A stretch of DNA of 64,000 bases, taken from positions 2,418,001-2,482,000 of the forward strand of contig NZ_CP066771.1 of the NCBI RefSeq assembly GCF_016466415.2, read 5' to 3'. Both the position numbers and the translations under genes were made by a program. Under the pieces are notes generated by a model, which was not told the origin of the DNA, searched no databases, and saw nothing but the letters and a program-made list of their open reading frames with translations. This DNA is from Ralstonia pickettii (lineage in GTDB: Bacteria; Pseudomonadota; Gammaproteobacteria; Burkholderiales; Burkholderiaceae). Below, in pieces: positions 1 through 8,117 of the stretch. Within the stretch, counting starts at the first letter, position 1, and every line of letters begins with the position of its first letter.

Positions 1-351
1 GTCAACCCGGGCGGCACCAACGAGAAATTCGCGCGCGAACATCTGAAGCAGGCGCAGATTCGCGTGTATCCGGACAACGTGACCATCTTCAACGAGATCG
101 TCGCCGGCCGCGCAGACCTGATGATGACTGACGCGGTCGAAACCAAGCTGCAGCAGAAGCTGCACCCGGAGCTGTGTGCCGTGCACCCGGAAGCGCCATT
201 CGATTTTTCGGAGAAGGCCTACCTCCTGCCCCGCGACGTCGTGTTCAAGAACTTCGTCGACCAATGGCTGCGGCAGACGACCGAGAGCGGTGAATTCGCC
301 AAGCGCTTTGATGCATGGCTGGCGTATCCGTGGAGTACACCGGCCAAGTAA
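1..351 (+). CDS. Cyclohexadienyl dehydratase-like periplasmic protein (C-terminal part)
   Basis: The gene enters the window already open and ends at a TAA at 349-351; about 116 C-terminal residues are visible. They read as the second lobe of a type 2 periplasmic solute-binding fold. The segments PGGTNEKFAREHL, VYPDNVTIFNEIVAGRADLMMTDA and the ending DQWLRQTTESGEFAKRFDAWL resemble PheC, the secreted cyclohexadienyl/arogenate dehydratase of phenylalanine synthesis, which evolved from amino-acid-binding proteins. An ordinary amino-acid-binding protein is the alternative. The N-terminus, signal peptide and operon partners lie outside the window. Confidence 0.7.
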   Translation, partial: VNPGGTNEKFAREHLKQAQIRVYPDNVTIFNEIVAGRADLMMTDAVETKLQQKLHPELCAVHPEAPFDFSEKAYLLPRDVVFKNFVDQWLRQTTESGEFAKRFDAWLAYPWSTPAK

Positions 352-544
352 GCGGCCTGAGCAGCGCTATGCGCGTGCGGTATGGCGCCCTCGCCGCACC
401 GCCCATCAGCAGCCGAGGCACACGCCATTCAGCTGCGCGCCGTGGGGCCAGACCGTGCCGGACCAGACCGGCGCGGTCCTCACATACACCGCCGTGGCGG
501 TCAGCGGACGGGTCCTGGCCGCCATGCTGGCGAAGCTGGCAAGC

Positions 545-1351
545 TCAGTGAAGACTGGTCCGATCGCCGTGTTGCAGAGCCAGCGCATCGCGCAGCAGTG
601 CGTCGGTCATGTCACGCCCCAGGAGCGCCGGGTCGAAGCGCGCAGAAAAGCGCGTCGAGCATGACTCGACTTGCAGCACGACCTGGCCCGGCGGCAGCAG
701 TTCAATGTCGACGTGGATGACCTCGTCGTCTTCGGTAAAGGAATGCAGCAGCGTCAGCGCACGGTAGCCGTCGGCGCGCTCTACGGCGGCCTCCGTCCAG
801 GACGGCGCGAGTAGCGCACAGTTGACCAGCGTTTCGGGCTCGTCGGGGCGATACAGGTGCAGCCCCATCATCGTCGAAGCGGCATCGGCCACGCTGGACC
901 ATTCTGCCGCCGGAATCAGGTCACCCAGCAGGCGGATGTCGTCGACAGCCGTATCGGTCTGCACAAAGGCGGCACCCAGGAAGAACGCGGTCTCGTCGCG
1001 GAAACCACCCGCCACTGTGTTGCGCCACAGGCGGTGGCTGCTCTTGCTGCCCAGCGCCACTTGCGACAGCACTTTGGCCGCGCGTGCACCGTCGGCGCCC
1101 GACCACTGCTCCACCGCGCCGTGCGAGAACAGGCGATCGGCCATCACCAAGCCCACGCCCTCGGGCAACACGCGCTCTTTCAGCCACCCAGCCAGCACGT
1201 GCACACCGCTGAACGGCATGTCCGGACGCCCGATCGCATGCGCGCGCACACGGCCGTTTTCCGGCACGTGGAACGGCATGGCAAACAGCCTCGCCTGATA
1301 AGCGACGCCGTCAATCAAAAAACGGGCGATGGACGCGGTGGTGATGGACAT
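545..1351 (-). CDS. Hypothetical protein, 268 aa
   Basis: I do not recognise this family. The start is set at the ATG beginning MSITTASIARFL because AGGAAGG lies 7-8 bases upstream; the open frame extends further upstream but without a better ribosome site. The protein has no signal peptide or membrane span. It is a soluble-looking mixed alpha/beta protein with a hydrophobic N-terminal third (residues about 8-70) and a C-terminus rich in acidic and beta-type residues. Third-position GC bias agrees with a real gene. It stands alone, convergent with the preceding dehydratase-like gene and divergent from the DPYTDG-repeat gene. No function is proposed. Confidence 0.7.
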   Translation of the reverse strand: MSITTASIARFLIDGVAYQARLFAMPFHVPENGRVRAHAIGRPDMPFSGVHVLAGWLKERVLPEGVGLVMADRLFSHGAVEQWSGADGARAAKVLSQVALGSKSSHRLWRNTVAGGFRDETAFFLGAAFVQTDTAVDDIRLLGDLIPAAEWSSVADAASTMMGLHLYRPDEPETLVNCALLAPSWTEAAVERADGYRALTLLHSFTEDDEVIHVDIELLPPGQVVLQVESCSTRFSARFDPALLGRDMTDALLRDALALQHGDRTSLH

Positions 1352-1759
1352 GGTGACCTTCCTGCTGCAAGGGGCGGAAAACGCCGCCCGTACCTGCATC
1401 AACGACCATCCACGCCGAATGTTTAGCCGCCGCAAGGGGGGCTGACGGCAGGGGAATCCCCAAGGCTGTAACGCGACGCAACAATCCGCGCACATGAAGA
1501 CAGGAATTTTTTGCCGCCGCCGTCGTCAGACCTTCGCATTAAGGGTTATCCCGCATGCCATATTCCCGTGTCAATTCAATGACTTATGTGCAGATTGCGG
1601 TGCTCGAACAGTCACAATTGTTCTTGATTTTTGAACAAAGAGTTTAATAGAACTGCTTTTTTACTGTTCGAGCAACGACTAAGCTTATGCCATCGCGTTA
1701 CCGCACCGCAGCGAAAACTGCCCTGCGGCAATGCTCACCCCCCTGTTGTGGAGTCCATC
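1352..1759. other. 408-bp intergenic region with nested inverted repeats
   Basis: This gene-free stretch separates two divergent genes. It is visibly more AT-rich than its surroundings between about 1540 and 1690 and holds the inverted repeats listed separately. A TTTAAT at 1643-1648 could be a -10 element for the rightward gene. Nothing else was recognised. Confidence 0.5.
1601..1674. promoter_or_regulatory. 12-bp perfect inverted repeat with 50-bp spacer
   Basis: TGCTCGAACAGT at 1601-1612 is the exact reverse complement of ACTGTTCGAGCA at 1663-1674. Nested inside is a second dyad, TTGTTC (1618-1623) with GAACAA (1633-1638). A probable -10 (TTTAAT, 1643-1648) sits between the outer arms. 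The arrangement suggests paired operator sites around a promoter, or a long RNA hairpin in the leader of the DPYTDG-repeat gene. The binding factor is unknown. A chance match of 12 of 12 bases at this spacing is unlikely but not excluded. Confidence 0.5.
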
Positions 1760-2032
1760 ATGAAGACCAAGAACCTGATTCTCGCCTCGCTGATCGCTGT
1801 TGCCGCAATTCCGGCCTTCGCTGCCGGCGTGCAAAACAAGGACCCGTACACCAACGGCCAGGCCGTGACGAAGGCTGACCCGTATACGGATGGCGCCCGC
1901 AAGGCAGACGTCTACACCGACGGCGCCGTGCGCAAGGCTGACCCGTACACGGATGGCGCGCTGCGCAAGGCCGATCCGTACACCGATGGCGCCCTGGTCG
2001 GCAAGGCTGACCCGTTCACCGACGGCCAATAA
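1760..2032 (+). CDS. Secreted DPYTDG-repeat protein, 90 aa
   Basis: This small exported protein has a clear Sec signal peptide (residues 1-21, ending AFA before AGVQNK). The mature part is almost wholly six imperfect repeats of about 11 residues, D-P-Y-T-D-G-A-x-x-K-A, starting at residues 28, 40, 50, 61, 72 and 84. Variants are DPYTNG, DVYTDG and a closing DPFTDGQ. There is no cysteine, histidine or membrane span. The alternating acidic loops and lysines could form a calcium- or metal-binding or adhesive solenoid, but that is inference and I know of no function. It is monocistronic, with a special upstream inverted repeat and its own terminator. The start is the ATG at 1760, which gives a full signal peptide; a longer upstream reading would not. 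Confidence 0.85.
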   Translation: MKTKNLILASLIAVAAIPAFAAGVQNKDPYTNGQAVTKADPYTDGARKADVYTDGAVRKADPYTDGALRKADPYTDGALVGKADPFTDGQ

Positions 2033-2118
2033 GTCGTCGATCGGCTGACCGTATCACCCTGTATCTCTCTCCCTCCCCGATGCCGGAGCCCGCGTTGGCA
2101 CCGGCACCGGCTTACTGA

Positions 2119-2144
2119 GGCGGCCTTTCCGGCCGCTTTTTTTT
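2119..2144 (+). terminator. Rho-independent terminator after the DPYTDG-repeat gene
   Basis: GCGGCC (2120-2125) and GGCCGC (2131-2136) form a GC stem around a 5-base loop, followed by eight T residues. Confidence 0.85.
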
Positions 2145-2309
2145 CGCCTACACCCGCAGACCTCACTTGGCGAGCCCGGACTTTTCCCCCTCAAGGCTGC
2201 GGCCGCCTGTCCGATAGAAGAGAATGCATTCGTTGGCGGGACGCCTTTACTTGGACCCGTTGCGCAAAAACGTGCCCTCCCCGCCACGGCCCGATCTCTG
2301 AACATCAAC

Positions 2310-3518
2310 ATGCGCAAGCGCATCGCTATCGAACACCTGCGGGTGGGCATGTACCTCGACGAATTCGTCGGCTCCTGGCTGGAACACCCGTTCTGGCGGG
2401 CCCGTTTTCGCGTGGAAGATGCCGCCCAATTGCAACGCCTGCGTGCCAGCGGCGTGCGCGAGGTGTGGATCGACACCACGCGCGGCACCGACGTGGCCGC
2501 CGCCAACGCGGCACCTCCGGCCCCCGAAATGCCGGTGCCACCGGCCTGCTCCGCCGACGCCCACATTGCGCCCCGCCCCATCACGCATGCGGAAGAAATG
2601 CGCCGTGCCGCTCGCCTCATCAGTAAGGCGGAGGTCGCCGTCCAGGCTATGTTTGCCGATGCTCGCATGGGCCGCACGATCGAAGCGCGCGATGCACTGC
2701 CATTGGTGGAAGCCATTTCAGGCTCCGTCGACCGCCACCCGAGCGCGCTGACCAGCCTGGTGCGCCTGAAAGCGAAAGATCGCTACACGTTCCTGCATTC
2801 GGTAGCCGTGTGCGCGCTCATGGTGTCGCTTGGCCGTCAGCTAGGGCTGTCGGATGACGAAGTCCGCGATGCGGGCCTCGCCGGCCTGTTGCATGACATC
2901 GGCAAGATCGCGATTCCGCCCGAGGTGTTGAACAAGCCCGGTGCACTGACCGACGCTGAATTCCGCCACGTGATCGTCCACCCGCAGGCGGGCCACGACA
3001 TCCTGACGGGCGACAGCAGCATGCGCGACATCGCGCTCGACGTCTGCCTGCACCACCACGAGCGCATGGACGGCACCGGCTATCCGCACAAGCTGGCTGG
3101 CGAAGGCATCTCGCTGTTCGCGCGCATGGGCGCCATCTGCGACGTGTATGACGCGGTCACGTCCGACCGCCCGTACAAGAAAGCGTGGGAAGCCGCCTAC
3201 GCGGTGCAGCGCATGGTCGAATGGCGCGGCAACCATTTCGACCCGATGGTGTTCAACGCCTTCGTCAAGAGCGTGGGCATCTATCCGGTGGGTTCGCTCG
3301 TCCGGCTACGCTCGGGCCGGCTGGCGGTGGTCATGCAACATGCACCGGGCGCCTTGCTCACGCCCACGGTCAAGGTATTCTTCTCGATATCGTCGGGCAC
3401 GCGGGTTGCGCCCGAACTCATCGATCTGGCGCAGACTGGCGACCAGATCGTTTCCCGAGAAGAACCCCGCGACTGGGGCCTGACCGACCTCAACGAACTT
3501 TGGATACACGGCGACTGA
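2310..3518 (+). CDS. HD-GYP domain cyclic-di-GMP phosphodiesterase, 402 aa
   Basis: This is probably a cytoplasmic phosphodiesterase that hydrolyses the second messenger c-di-GMP. The N-terminal ~100 residues begin KRIAIEHLRVGMYLDEF, typical of the DUF3391 domain often fused to HD-GYP. The catalytic part follows from about residue 140: the HD pair is in LLHDIGKIAIP (HD at 195-196), then HPQAGHDIL (224-232), then HHHERMDGTGYP (248-259) with the GYP signature intact, then DVYDAVTSDRPYK (278-290). All metal-binding residues expected of an active enzyme appear present. There are no membrane spans or receiver domain, so the input signal is unclear. The ribosome site at 2310 is weak, but the start fits the family N-terminus. 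Confidence 0.92.
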   Translation: MRKRIAIEHLRVGMYLDEFVGSWLEHPFWRARFRVEDAAQLQRLRASGVREVWIDTTRGTDVAAANAAPPAPEMPVPPACSADAHIAPRPITHAEEMRRAARLISKAEVAVQAMFADARMGRTIEARDALPLVEAISGSVDRHPSALTSLVRLKAKDRYTFLHSVAVCALMVSLGRQLGLSDDEVRDAGLAGLLHDIGKIAIPPEVLNKPGALTDAEFRHVIVHPQAGHDILTGDSSMRDIALDVCLHHHERMDGTGYPHKLAGEGISLFARMGAICDVYDAVTSDRPYKKAWEAAYAVQRMVEWRGNHFDPMVFNAFVKSVGIYPVGSLVRLRSGRLAVVMQHAPGALLTPTVKVFFSISSGTRVAPELIDLAQTGDQIVSREEPRDWGLTDLNELWIHGD

Positions 3519-5056
3519 TCCGTCATCCCTTTCTCCGGCGCCTGCTGGCATGTCTTGCGCTGGGCTGGCTGGCGTGCAGCACATCGGCCATTGCCGAGCC
3601 CCCTCTGCGCATCGGCTCCAAGCGCTTCACGGAGTCGTACGTGTTGGGCGAAATCCTCACGCAGACCGCAACCCCGCGTGGCCCCGCCGAACACGTACCC
3701 GGCCTGGGCAACACCGCCATCGTCTTTGCCGCGCTCAAGAACGGCAGCATCGACGTCTATCCGGATTACCTCGGCACCATCGCCGCTGAAATCCTGCACC
3801 TGCCCGCCGAGCAAGCGGCCAATCCCAATCAAGCCGCGCTGCTGGCCGACGTCAACCGCGGCCTGGCGCCGATGGGCCTGGGGGCCGGCGTGCCGCTCGG
3901 CTTTGAAGACACCTATGCGCTGGCCATGCGTGACGCCGATGCCGAGCGGGAGCACATCCGCACGCTGGCCGACCTGGCCACACATCCGTCGCTGCGGCTT
4001 GGCCTGTCGCACGAATTTCTCGGCCGCGCCGACGGCTGGCCGGCGATCGTCCAACGCTACAAGCTGCCGCAACGCCCGACAGGCCTCGACCACGGCGTTG
4101 CCTATGACGCGCTGCGCGCCAGCCAGGTCGACGTGATCGACATCTACTCCACCGACGCGAAGATCCGCCGCGAACACCTGCGGGTGCTCGACGACCCCGC
4201 GCACGTCTTCCCGCGCTACGACGCTGTACTGCTTTACCGCGCCGACGTTGCGCAGCGGCATCCGGCGCAATGGCAGGCGATCAGCGCGCTGACCGGGCGC
4301 ATCGGGCGCGACGACATGGTGGCGATGAACGCGGCGGTCGAACTCGAAGGCCAGTCGTTCTCGCAAGCTGCGCAGCAGTTTCTCGCCGGGCATGGCAACG
4401 CGCTGGCCGCGACACCGGCTCGCGCGTTCTTCGGCCGGCTGACGGACGGCCTGGGGCGGCTCACGCAGCGTCATCTGATGCTGGTGGGCATCTCGACCGG
4501 CGTTGCCGTGCTGCTCGGCGTGCCGCTGGGCCTCATGGCAGCGCGTCGCCGCATCAAGCAGCCAATCCTTGCCGTCGTGGGCGTGTTGCAGACGATTCCG
4601 TCGCTCGCCTTGCTGGCGATGCTCATCCCGATCGTTGGGTCGATTGGCGTGGTGCCGGCGCTGATTGCGCTGGCGGTCTATGCGCTGCTGCCCATCGTGC
4701 GCAACACGATCGTCGGGCTGGAACAGGTGCCAGACGGCTTGCGCGATGCCGCGTTGGCGCTGGGGTTCACGCCCTCGCAACGCACGCGCGTTGTCGATCT
4801 TCCGCTGGCGCTGCCGGTCATCCTGGCTGGCGTCAAAACCGCCGCGGTCATCAGTGTGGGGACCGCGACTATCGCCGCGTTCATCGGCGCCGGCGGCTAT
4901 GGCGAGCGCATCGCCACGGGGCTCGCCCTCAACGACAGCGCAACGCTGCTTGCCGGCGCCATTCCTGCCGCAGGGCTGGCGCTGCTCGTGCAGGCCGCGT
5001 TCGAGATGGCCGAATGGTGGCTGCGCCGACGACGCAGCGACACCCCGCTCCGCTGA
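3500..5056 (+). CDS. Osmoprotectant ABC transporter, substrate-binding/permease fusion, 518 aa
   Basis: One polypeptide carries both the binding protein and the membrane channel of a quaternary-amine (glycine betaine/choline/carnitine) importer. Residues 1-32 are a signal peptide, about 35-310 an OpuAC-type binding domain (IGSKRFTESYVLGEIL at 38-53, VYPDYLGT at 87-93), and about 325-505 a ProW/OpuCB permease domain with the coupling loop around 406-435 (GLRDAALALGFTPSQ). The order (binding domain first) is the reverse of the lactococcal OpuA/BusAB arrangement. No ATP-binding partner gene is adjacent. The start is taken as TTG at 3500, overlapping the previous gene by 19 bases; it is the only non-CTG start that gives a signal peptide. 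A QAT-family importer other than betaine is possible. Confidence 0.85.
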   Translation: MDTRRLIRHPFLRRLLACLALGWLACSTSAIAEPPLRIGSKRFTESYVLGEILTQTATPRGPAEHVPGLGNTAIVFAALKNGSIDVYPDYLGTIAAEILHLPAEQAANPNQAALLADVNRGLAPMGLGAGVPLGFEDTYALAMRDADAEREHIRTLADLATHPSLRLGLSHEFLGRADGWPAIVQRYKLPQRPTGLDHGVAYDALRASQVDVIDIYSTDAKIRREHLRVLDDPAHVFPRYDAVLLYRADVAQRHPAQWQAISALTGRIGRDDMVAMNAAVELEGQSFSQAAQQFLAGHGNALAATPARAFFGRLTDGLGRLTQRHLMLVGISTGVAVLLGVPLGLMAARRRIKQPILAVVGVLQTIPSLALLAMLIPIVGSIGVVPALIALAVYALLPIVRNTIVGLEQVPDGLRDAALALGFTPSQRTRVVDLPLALPVILAGVKTAAVISVGTATIAAFIGAGGYGERIATGLALNDSATLLAGAIPAAGLALLVQAAFEMAEWWLRRRRSDTPLR

Positions 5057-5121
5057 CGAGCACGCGCGCGGGCGTTCCATTACCATCGCGGACATTCCAG
5101 CCGCCTTGCCCGCCCCCGCTT

Positions 5122-5889
5122 ATGACTACGCTTCCGTTTTCAACCGCCCTGCTCATCGCGGCGGCCGGCGTTTATGCCGGCGCCCAGAATGCCCTCGCGG
5201 GCGGCGGATCGTTCATCACGTTCCCCGCATTGCTGCTGGCCGGGCTCAACCCGCTCGGCGCCAACATGACCTCGACGATCGCGCTGTTCCCCAGCCAGAT
5301 CACCTCGTCGATCGCGGGGCGAAAACTGGCCGGCGGCGTCGATGCCGGCGAGCATCACCTTTCGCTGCGGCAGCTCATTGTCATCAGTCTGGTGGGCGGC
5401 GTGCTCGGCGCGCTGTTGCTGCTGGCGACCCCACCTTCGTTCTTCGCCAAACTGGTGCCGTATCTCGTGCTGTTTGCAACCAGCGTGTTTGCGTGGGGCA
5501 GCTTCCGCCGCAAACCGCTGCATGCGGCATCGGGCATGTCGACCACCGCGCTCGCAACCGCCCAATTTGCGATTGCCATTTACGGCGGCTACTTCGGCGG
5601 CGGAATCGGCTTCCTGATGCTCGCCGCGCTCACGGTGGCCGGCCAGCAGGTGCGCATGGCGGGCGCGACCAAGAACGTGCTCGCCATGACGATGAATGCA
5701 TCGGCCGTGGCAGTGTTTGCGTTCTCCCCGCAGGTCAACTGGGCGGCCGTGGTGGCGCTGGGCATCGGGGGCATCGCAGGCGGATTCGCCGGTGCGTGGC
5801 TGCTGCACCGGCTGCCGGAAAAAGTGCTGCGCGGCTTCGTGGTCATCGTCGGGATCATCCTGACGGTCTGGCTGTTCATGCGCGCTTGA
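5122..5889 (+). CDS. TSUP (TauE/SafE) family membrane transporter, 255 aa
   Basis: An inner-membrane protein of the sulfite-exporter TauE/SafE family, which moves small anions, often sulfur oxyanions or organosulfonates. It has about eight hydrophobic segments and the family's duplicated motifs: GAQNALAGGGSFITFPALLLAG (first half, residues about 19-40) and YGGYFGGGIGFLMLAAL (second half, about 153-169). The ATG at 5122 lies 65 bases after the preceding permease fusion, so cotranscription is possible. The substrate cannot be told from the sequence. No regulator or sulfur enzyme lies nearby. Confidence 0.88.
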   Translation: MTTLPFSTALLIAAAGVYAGAQNALAGGGSFITFPALLLAGLNPLGANMTSTIALFPSQITSSIAGRKLAGGVDAGEHHLSLRQLIVISLVGGVLGALLLLATPPSFFAKLVPYLVLFATSVFAWGSFRRKPLHAASGMSTTALATAQFAIAIYGGYFGGGIGFLMLAALTVAGQQVRMAGATKNVLAMTMNASAVAVFAFSPQVNWAAVVALGIGGIAGGFAGAWLLHRLPEKVLRGFVVIVGIILTVWLFMRA

Positions 5890-6056
5890 ATGCAGCGTCC
5901 GCTGGCGGCTTGACAGCGTTTGTCCGACAGGCGGTTCAGTCTGCGCCGACTGTCCGCCGGGTTGACGCTTCCCTATTGTGACGTTCGGGATGCACCTCGT
6001 GGCACGCGGCATGCGTGCCCTGAAGTCGACCCTGTTTCACAACAAGGAGAACGAGC

Positions 6057-6500
6057 ATGCAAGCACGCAAGATGTCGAGTCTGGCCGCGGCGATCGCTGT
6101 GGCCGCCTGTGCGTGGATCGGCGCGGCGCCCGCGCAGGCCCAGCAGAAGGATCACAGCGCAGTGACGGGCGTCGACAGCCCGATGGAGGGCCCGCGCACC
6201 CAGGTACAGCGCAATGCCGATGCCGCTGCCAACCCCGGCTATCACAACACCGCGACCGGCGCACAGCCGGAAGCCACGCCCGGCACGCTCAAGCAGAAAG
6301 TCCACCGCGCGCACGTGAAGACCGACAAGTGGGTCGACAAGCACGTCACGCACCGCCACGGCAAGGGCACGTCGGCGGCGGAGTCATCGTCGGACCGCGC
6401 ATTCTGGTCGCGTCGCGCCAACCAGTGCGACTCGCTGGTGGGGGAAGCCCAACGGGTCTGCCGCGAGCGTCGCTCTGACACCGGCAGCAGCGGTCAATAA
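6057..6500 (+). CDS. Small secreted protein of unknown function, 147 aa
   Basis: The product has a signal peptide (residues 1-28, ending APAQA before QQKDH) and is then low-complexity and basic. A histidine/lysine-rich tract lies around 80-103 (KVHRAHVKTDKWVDKHVTHRHG). Two cysteines at 124 and 135 (NQCDSLVGEAQRVC) could form a disulfide in the periplasm. AAGGAG sits 7 bases before the ATG. No family was recognised. It is monocistronic, bounded by a bidirectional terminator shared with the GntP gene. The His-rich part might bind metal, which is inference. Confidence 0.8.
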   Translation: MQARKMSSLAAAIAVAACAWIGAAPAQAQQKDHSAVTGVDSPMEGPRTQVQRNADAAANPGYHNTATGAQPEATPGTLKQKVHRAHVKTDKWVDKHVTHRHGKGTSAAESSSDRAFWSRRANQCDSLVGEAQRVCRERRSDTGSSGQ

Positions 6501-6520
6501 ACGCACCCTGCCCATGAAAA

Positions 6521-6546
6521 AGCCGACGTTGGCGCGTCGGCTTTTC
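6521..6546. terminator. Bidirectional terminator between the secreted protein and the GntP gene
   Basis: AGCCGACG (6521-6528) pairs with CGTCGGCT (6535-6542). There is an A-run before and a T-run after, so it can serve both convergent genes. Confidence 0.85.
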
Positions 6547-6564
6547 ATTGCGGCGGCGTCTGCG

Positions 6565-7965
6565 TCAGACGATGCCGGTGGCGTAAAACACGGCAATCAC
6601 GAAGAACACCGCCAGCGTCTTGATGATCGTCACGCAGAACACATCGCGATACGCCTCGCGGTGCGTCAGGCCCGTGACAGCCAGCAGCGTGATCACGGCG
6701 CCATTGTGCGGCAGCGTGTCCATGCCGCCCGAGGCCATCGCGGCCACACGGTGCAGCACCTCCATCGGAATGCCCGTCGCCTGCGCTGCCTGCACAAACT
6801 GGTCGGCCATGGCCGCCAGTGCAATGCTCATGCCGCCCGATGCGGAACCGGTGATGCCGGCAAGGGTGCTCACCGTCACCGCTTCATTGACGAGCGGATT
6901 CGGAATCGCGCGCAGGCCATCGGCCAGCACCAGGAAACCCGGAAGCGCGGCGATCACGCCACCGAAACCGTATTCCGAAGCGGTGTTCATCGCGGCCAGC
7001 AAGGCGCCCGACACGGCCGCCTTGCTGCCGTCCGCAAAGCGGCCCTTCACCGCGCGGAAGCCAAATACGAGCACCACGATGATGCCGATCAACAGCGCCG
7101 CTTCCACGGCCCAGATCGCGGTCAGCTTGTCCGCTTCAACGGTCAGCGGCTTGGGCAGTCCGGGCAACGCAACGGTCACGACCTTGCCGTACCACGTCGG
7201 AATCCAGCGCGTGAACAGCAGGTTCATCACACCCACCAGCACCAGCGGCGACAGCGCGACGAGCGGGTGCGCCAGCGTGCCGGTCTCGGCCGTTTCGGGC
7301 TCGTTCACCAGCTTGGTCAGGCCGTGGTCATAGCCCTGGCCATAGCGCAGTGCCACGCGGCGGCGCCATTCCAGATACGACATGCCCACCACGATGATGA
7401 ACAGCGCACCGATGGTACCCAGCCACGGCGCGGCCCAAGAGGTGGTGTGGAAGAACGTGGTCGGGATGATGTTTTGAATCTGGGGCGTGCCCGGCAGCGA
7501 ATCCATCGTGAACGAGAACGCGCCCAGCGCGATCGTGCCCGGGATGAGGCGCTTGGGGATGTTGCCCTGGCGGAACATTTCCGCTGCAAACGGGTACACG
7601 GCGAACACCACCACGAACAGCGACACGCCGCCGTACGTCAGCAGCGCACACACCAGCACGATGGAGAGCATCGCCCGCTTGGCCCCCACCACGCGGATGA
7701 CCGATGCAACGATGGAGCGCGAAAACCCCGACAGCTCGATCACCTTGCCGAAGACAGCACCGAGCAGGAACACCGGGAAATACAGTTTGACGAAGCCGAC
7801 CATCTTCTCCATGAAGATGCCGGAGAACACCGGCGCCACAGCCGATGGATCAGTCAGCAGCACCGCGCCGAGTGCGGCCAGTGGTGCAAATAGGATGACG
7901 CTGTAGCCGCGATACGCGGCGAACATCAGGAACGCCAGCGCAGCCAGCACGATGATGACGGACAT
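6565..7965 (-). CDS. GntP family permease, 466 aa
   Basis: A secondary transporter with about 12 hydrophobic segments, of the GntP (gluconate:H+ symporter) family. Relatives carry gluconate, D-serine, fructuronate or D-beta-hydroxybutyrate. Family features include GKVIELSGFSRSIV, GGVSLFVVVFAVYPFA and LPGTPQIQNIIPTTFF, followed near the C-terminus by GGMDTLPHNGAVITLLAVTG. The last resembles hydroxybutyrate/short-chain-acid permeases of the family, a tentative lead. The start MSVIIVLAAL is chosen because GAGGAG lies 7-8 bases upstream. No catabolic enzyme adjoins it, so the substrate stays open. Confidence 0.88.
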   Translation of the reverse strand: MSVIIVLAALAFLMFAAYRGYSVILFAPLAALGAVLLTDPSAVAPVFSGIFMEKMVGFVKLYFPVFLLGAVFGKVIELSGFSRSIVASVIRVVGAKRAMLSIVLVCALLTYGGVSLFVVVFAVYPFAAEMFRQGNIPKRLIPGTIALGAFSFTMDSLPGTPQIQNIIPTTFFHTTSWAAPWLGTIGALFIIVVGMSYLEWRRRVALRYGQGYDHGLTKLVNEPETAETGTLAHPLVALSPLVLVGVMNLLFTRWIPTWYGKVVTVALPGLPKPLTVEADKLTAIWAVEAALLIGIIVVLVFGFRAVKGRFADGSKAAVSGALLAAMNTASEYGFGGVIAALPGFLVLADGLRAIPNPLVNEAVTVSTLAGITGSASGGMSIALAAMADQFVQAAQATGIPMEVLHRVAAMASGGMDTLPHNGAVITLLAVTGLTHREAYRDVFCVTIIKTLAVFFVIAVFYATGIV

Positions 7966-8117
7966 CGACAATCTCCTCGCATGCTTTTCTTTTAAGAGCG
8001 GAGGATTGTATGTCGCGATGCAGCAGATTCCGTTACGCAATCACGCGTATTGAACTGGCGGCGGAACTGGCGTTCGGGCGCGCCGGATGCGCGTCTTCGT
8101 CACGTTGACGATGACGA

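Noticed and set aside
1687-2029. Minus-strand and alternative plus-strand frames across the repeat-protein gene
   Set aside because: They are shadows created by the nucleotide periodicity of the repeats and lack start signals.
3281-5095. 604-residue open frame on the minus strand
   Set aside because: It is antisense to the fusion transporter gene and reads as low-complexity Arg/Gln/His-rich sequence, typical of a shadow frame.
4270-5889. 539-residue plus-strand frame running into the TSUP gene
   Set aside because: Only the last 255 residues (from 5122) are a real protein; the upstream part is the wrong frame of the permease domain.
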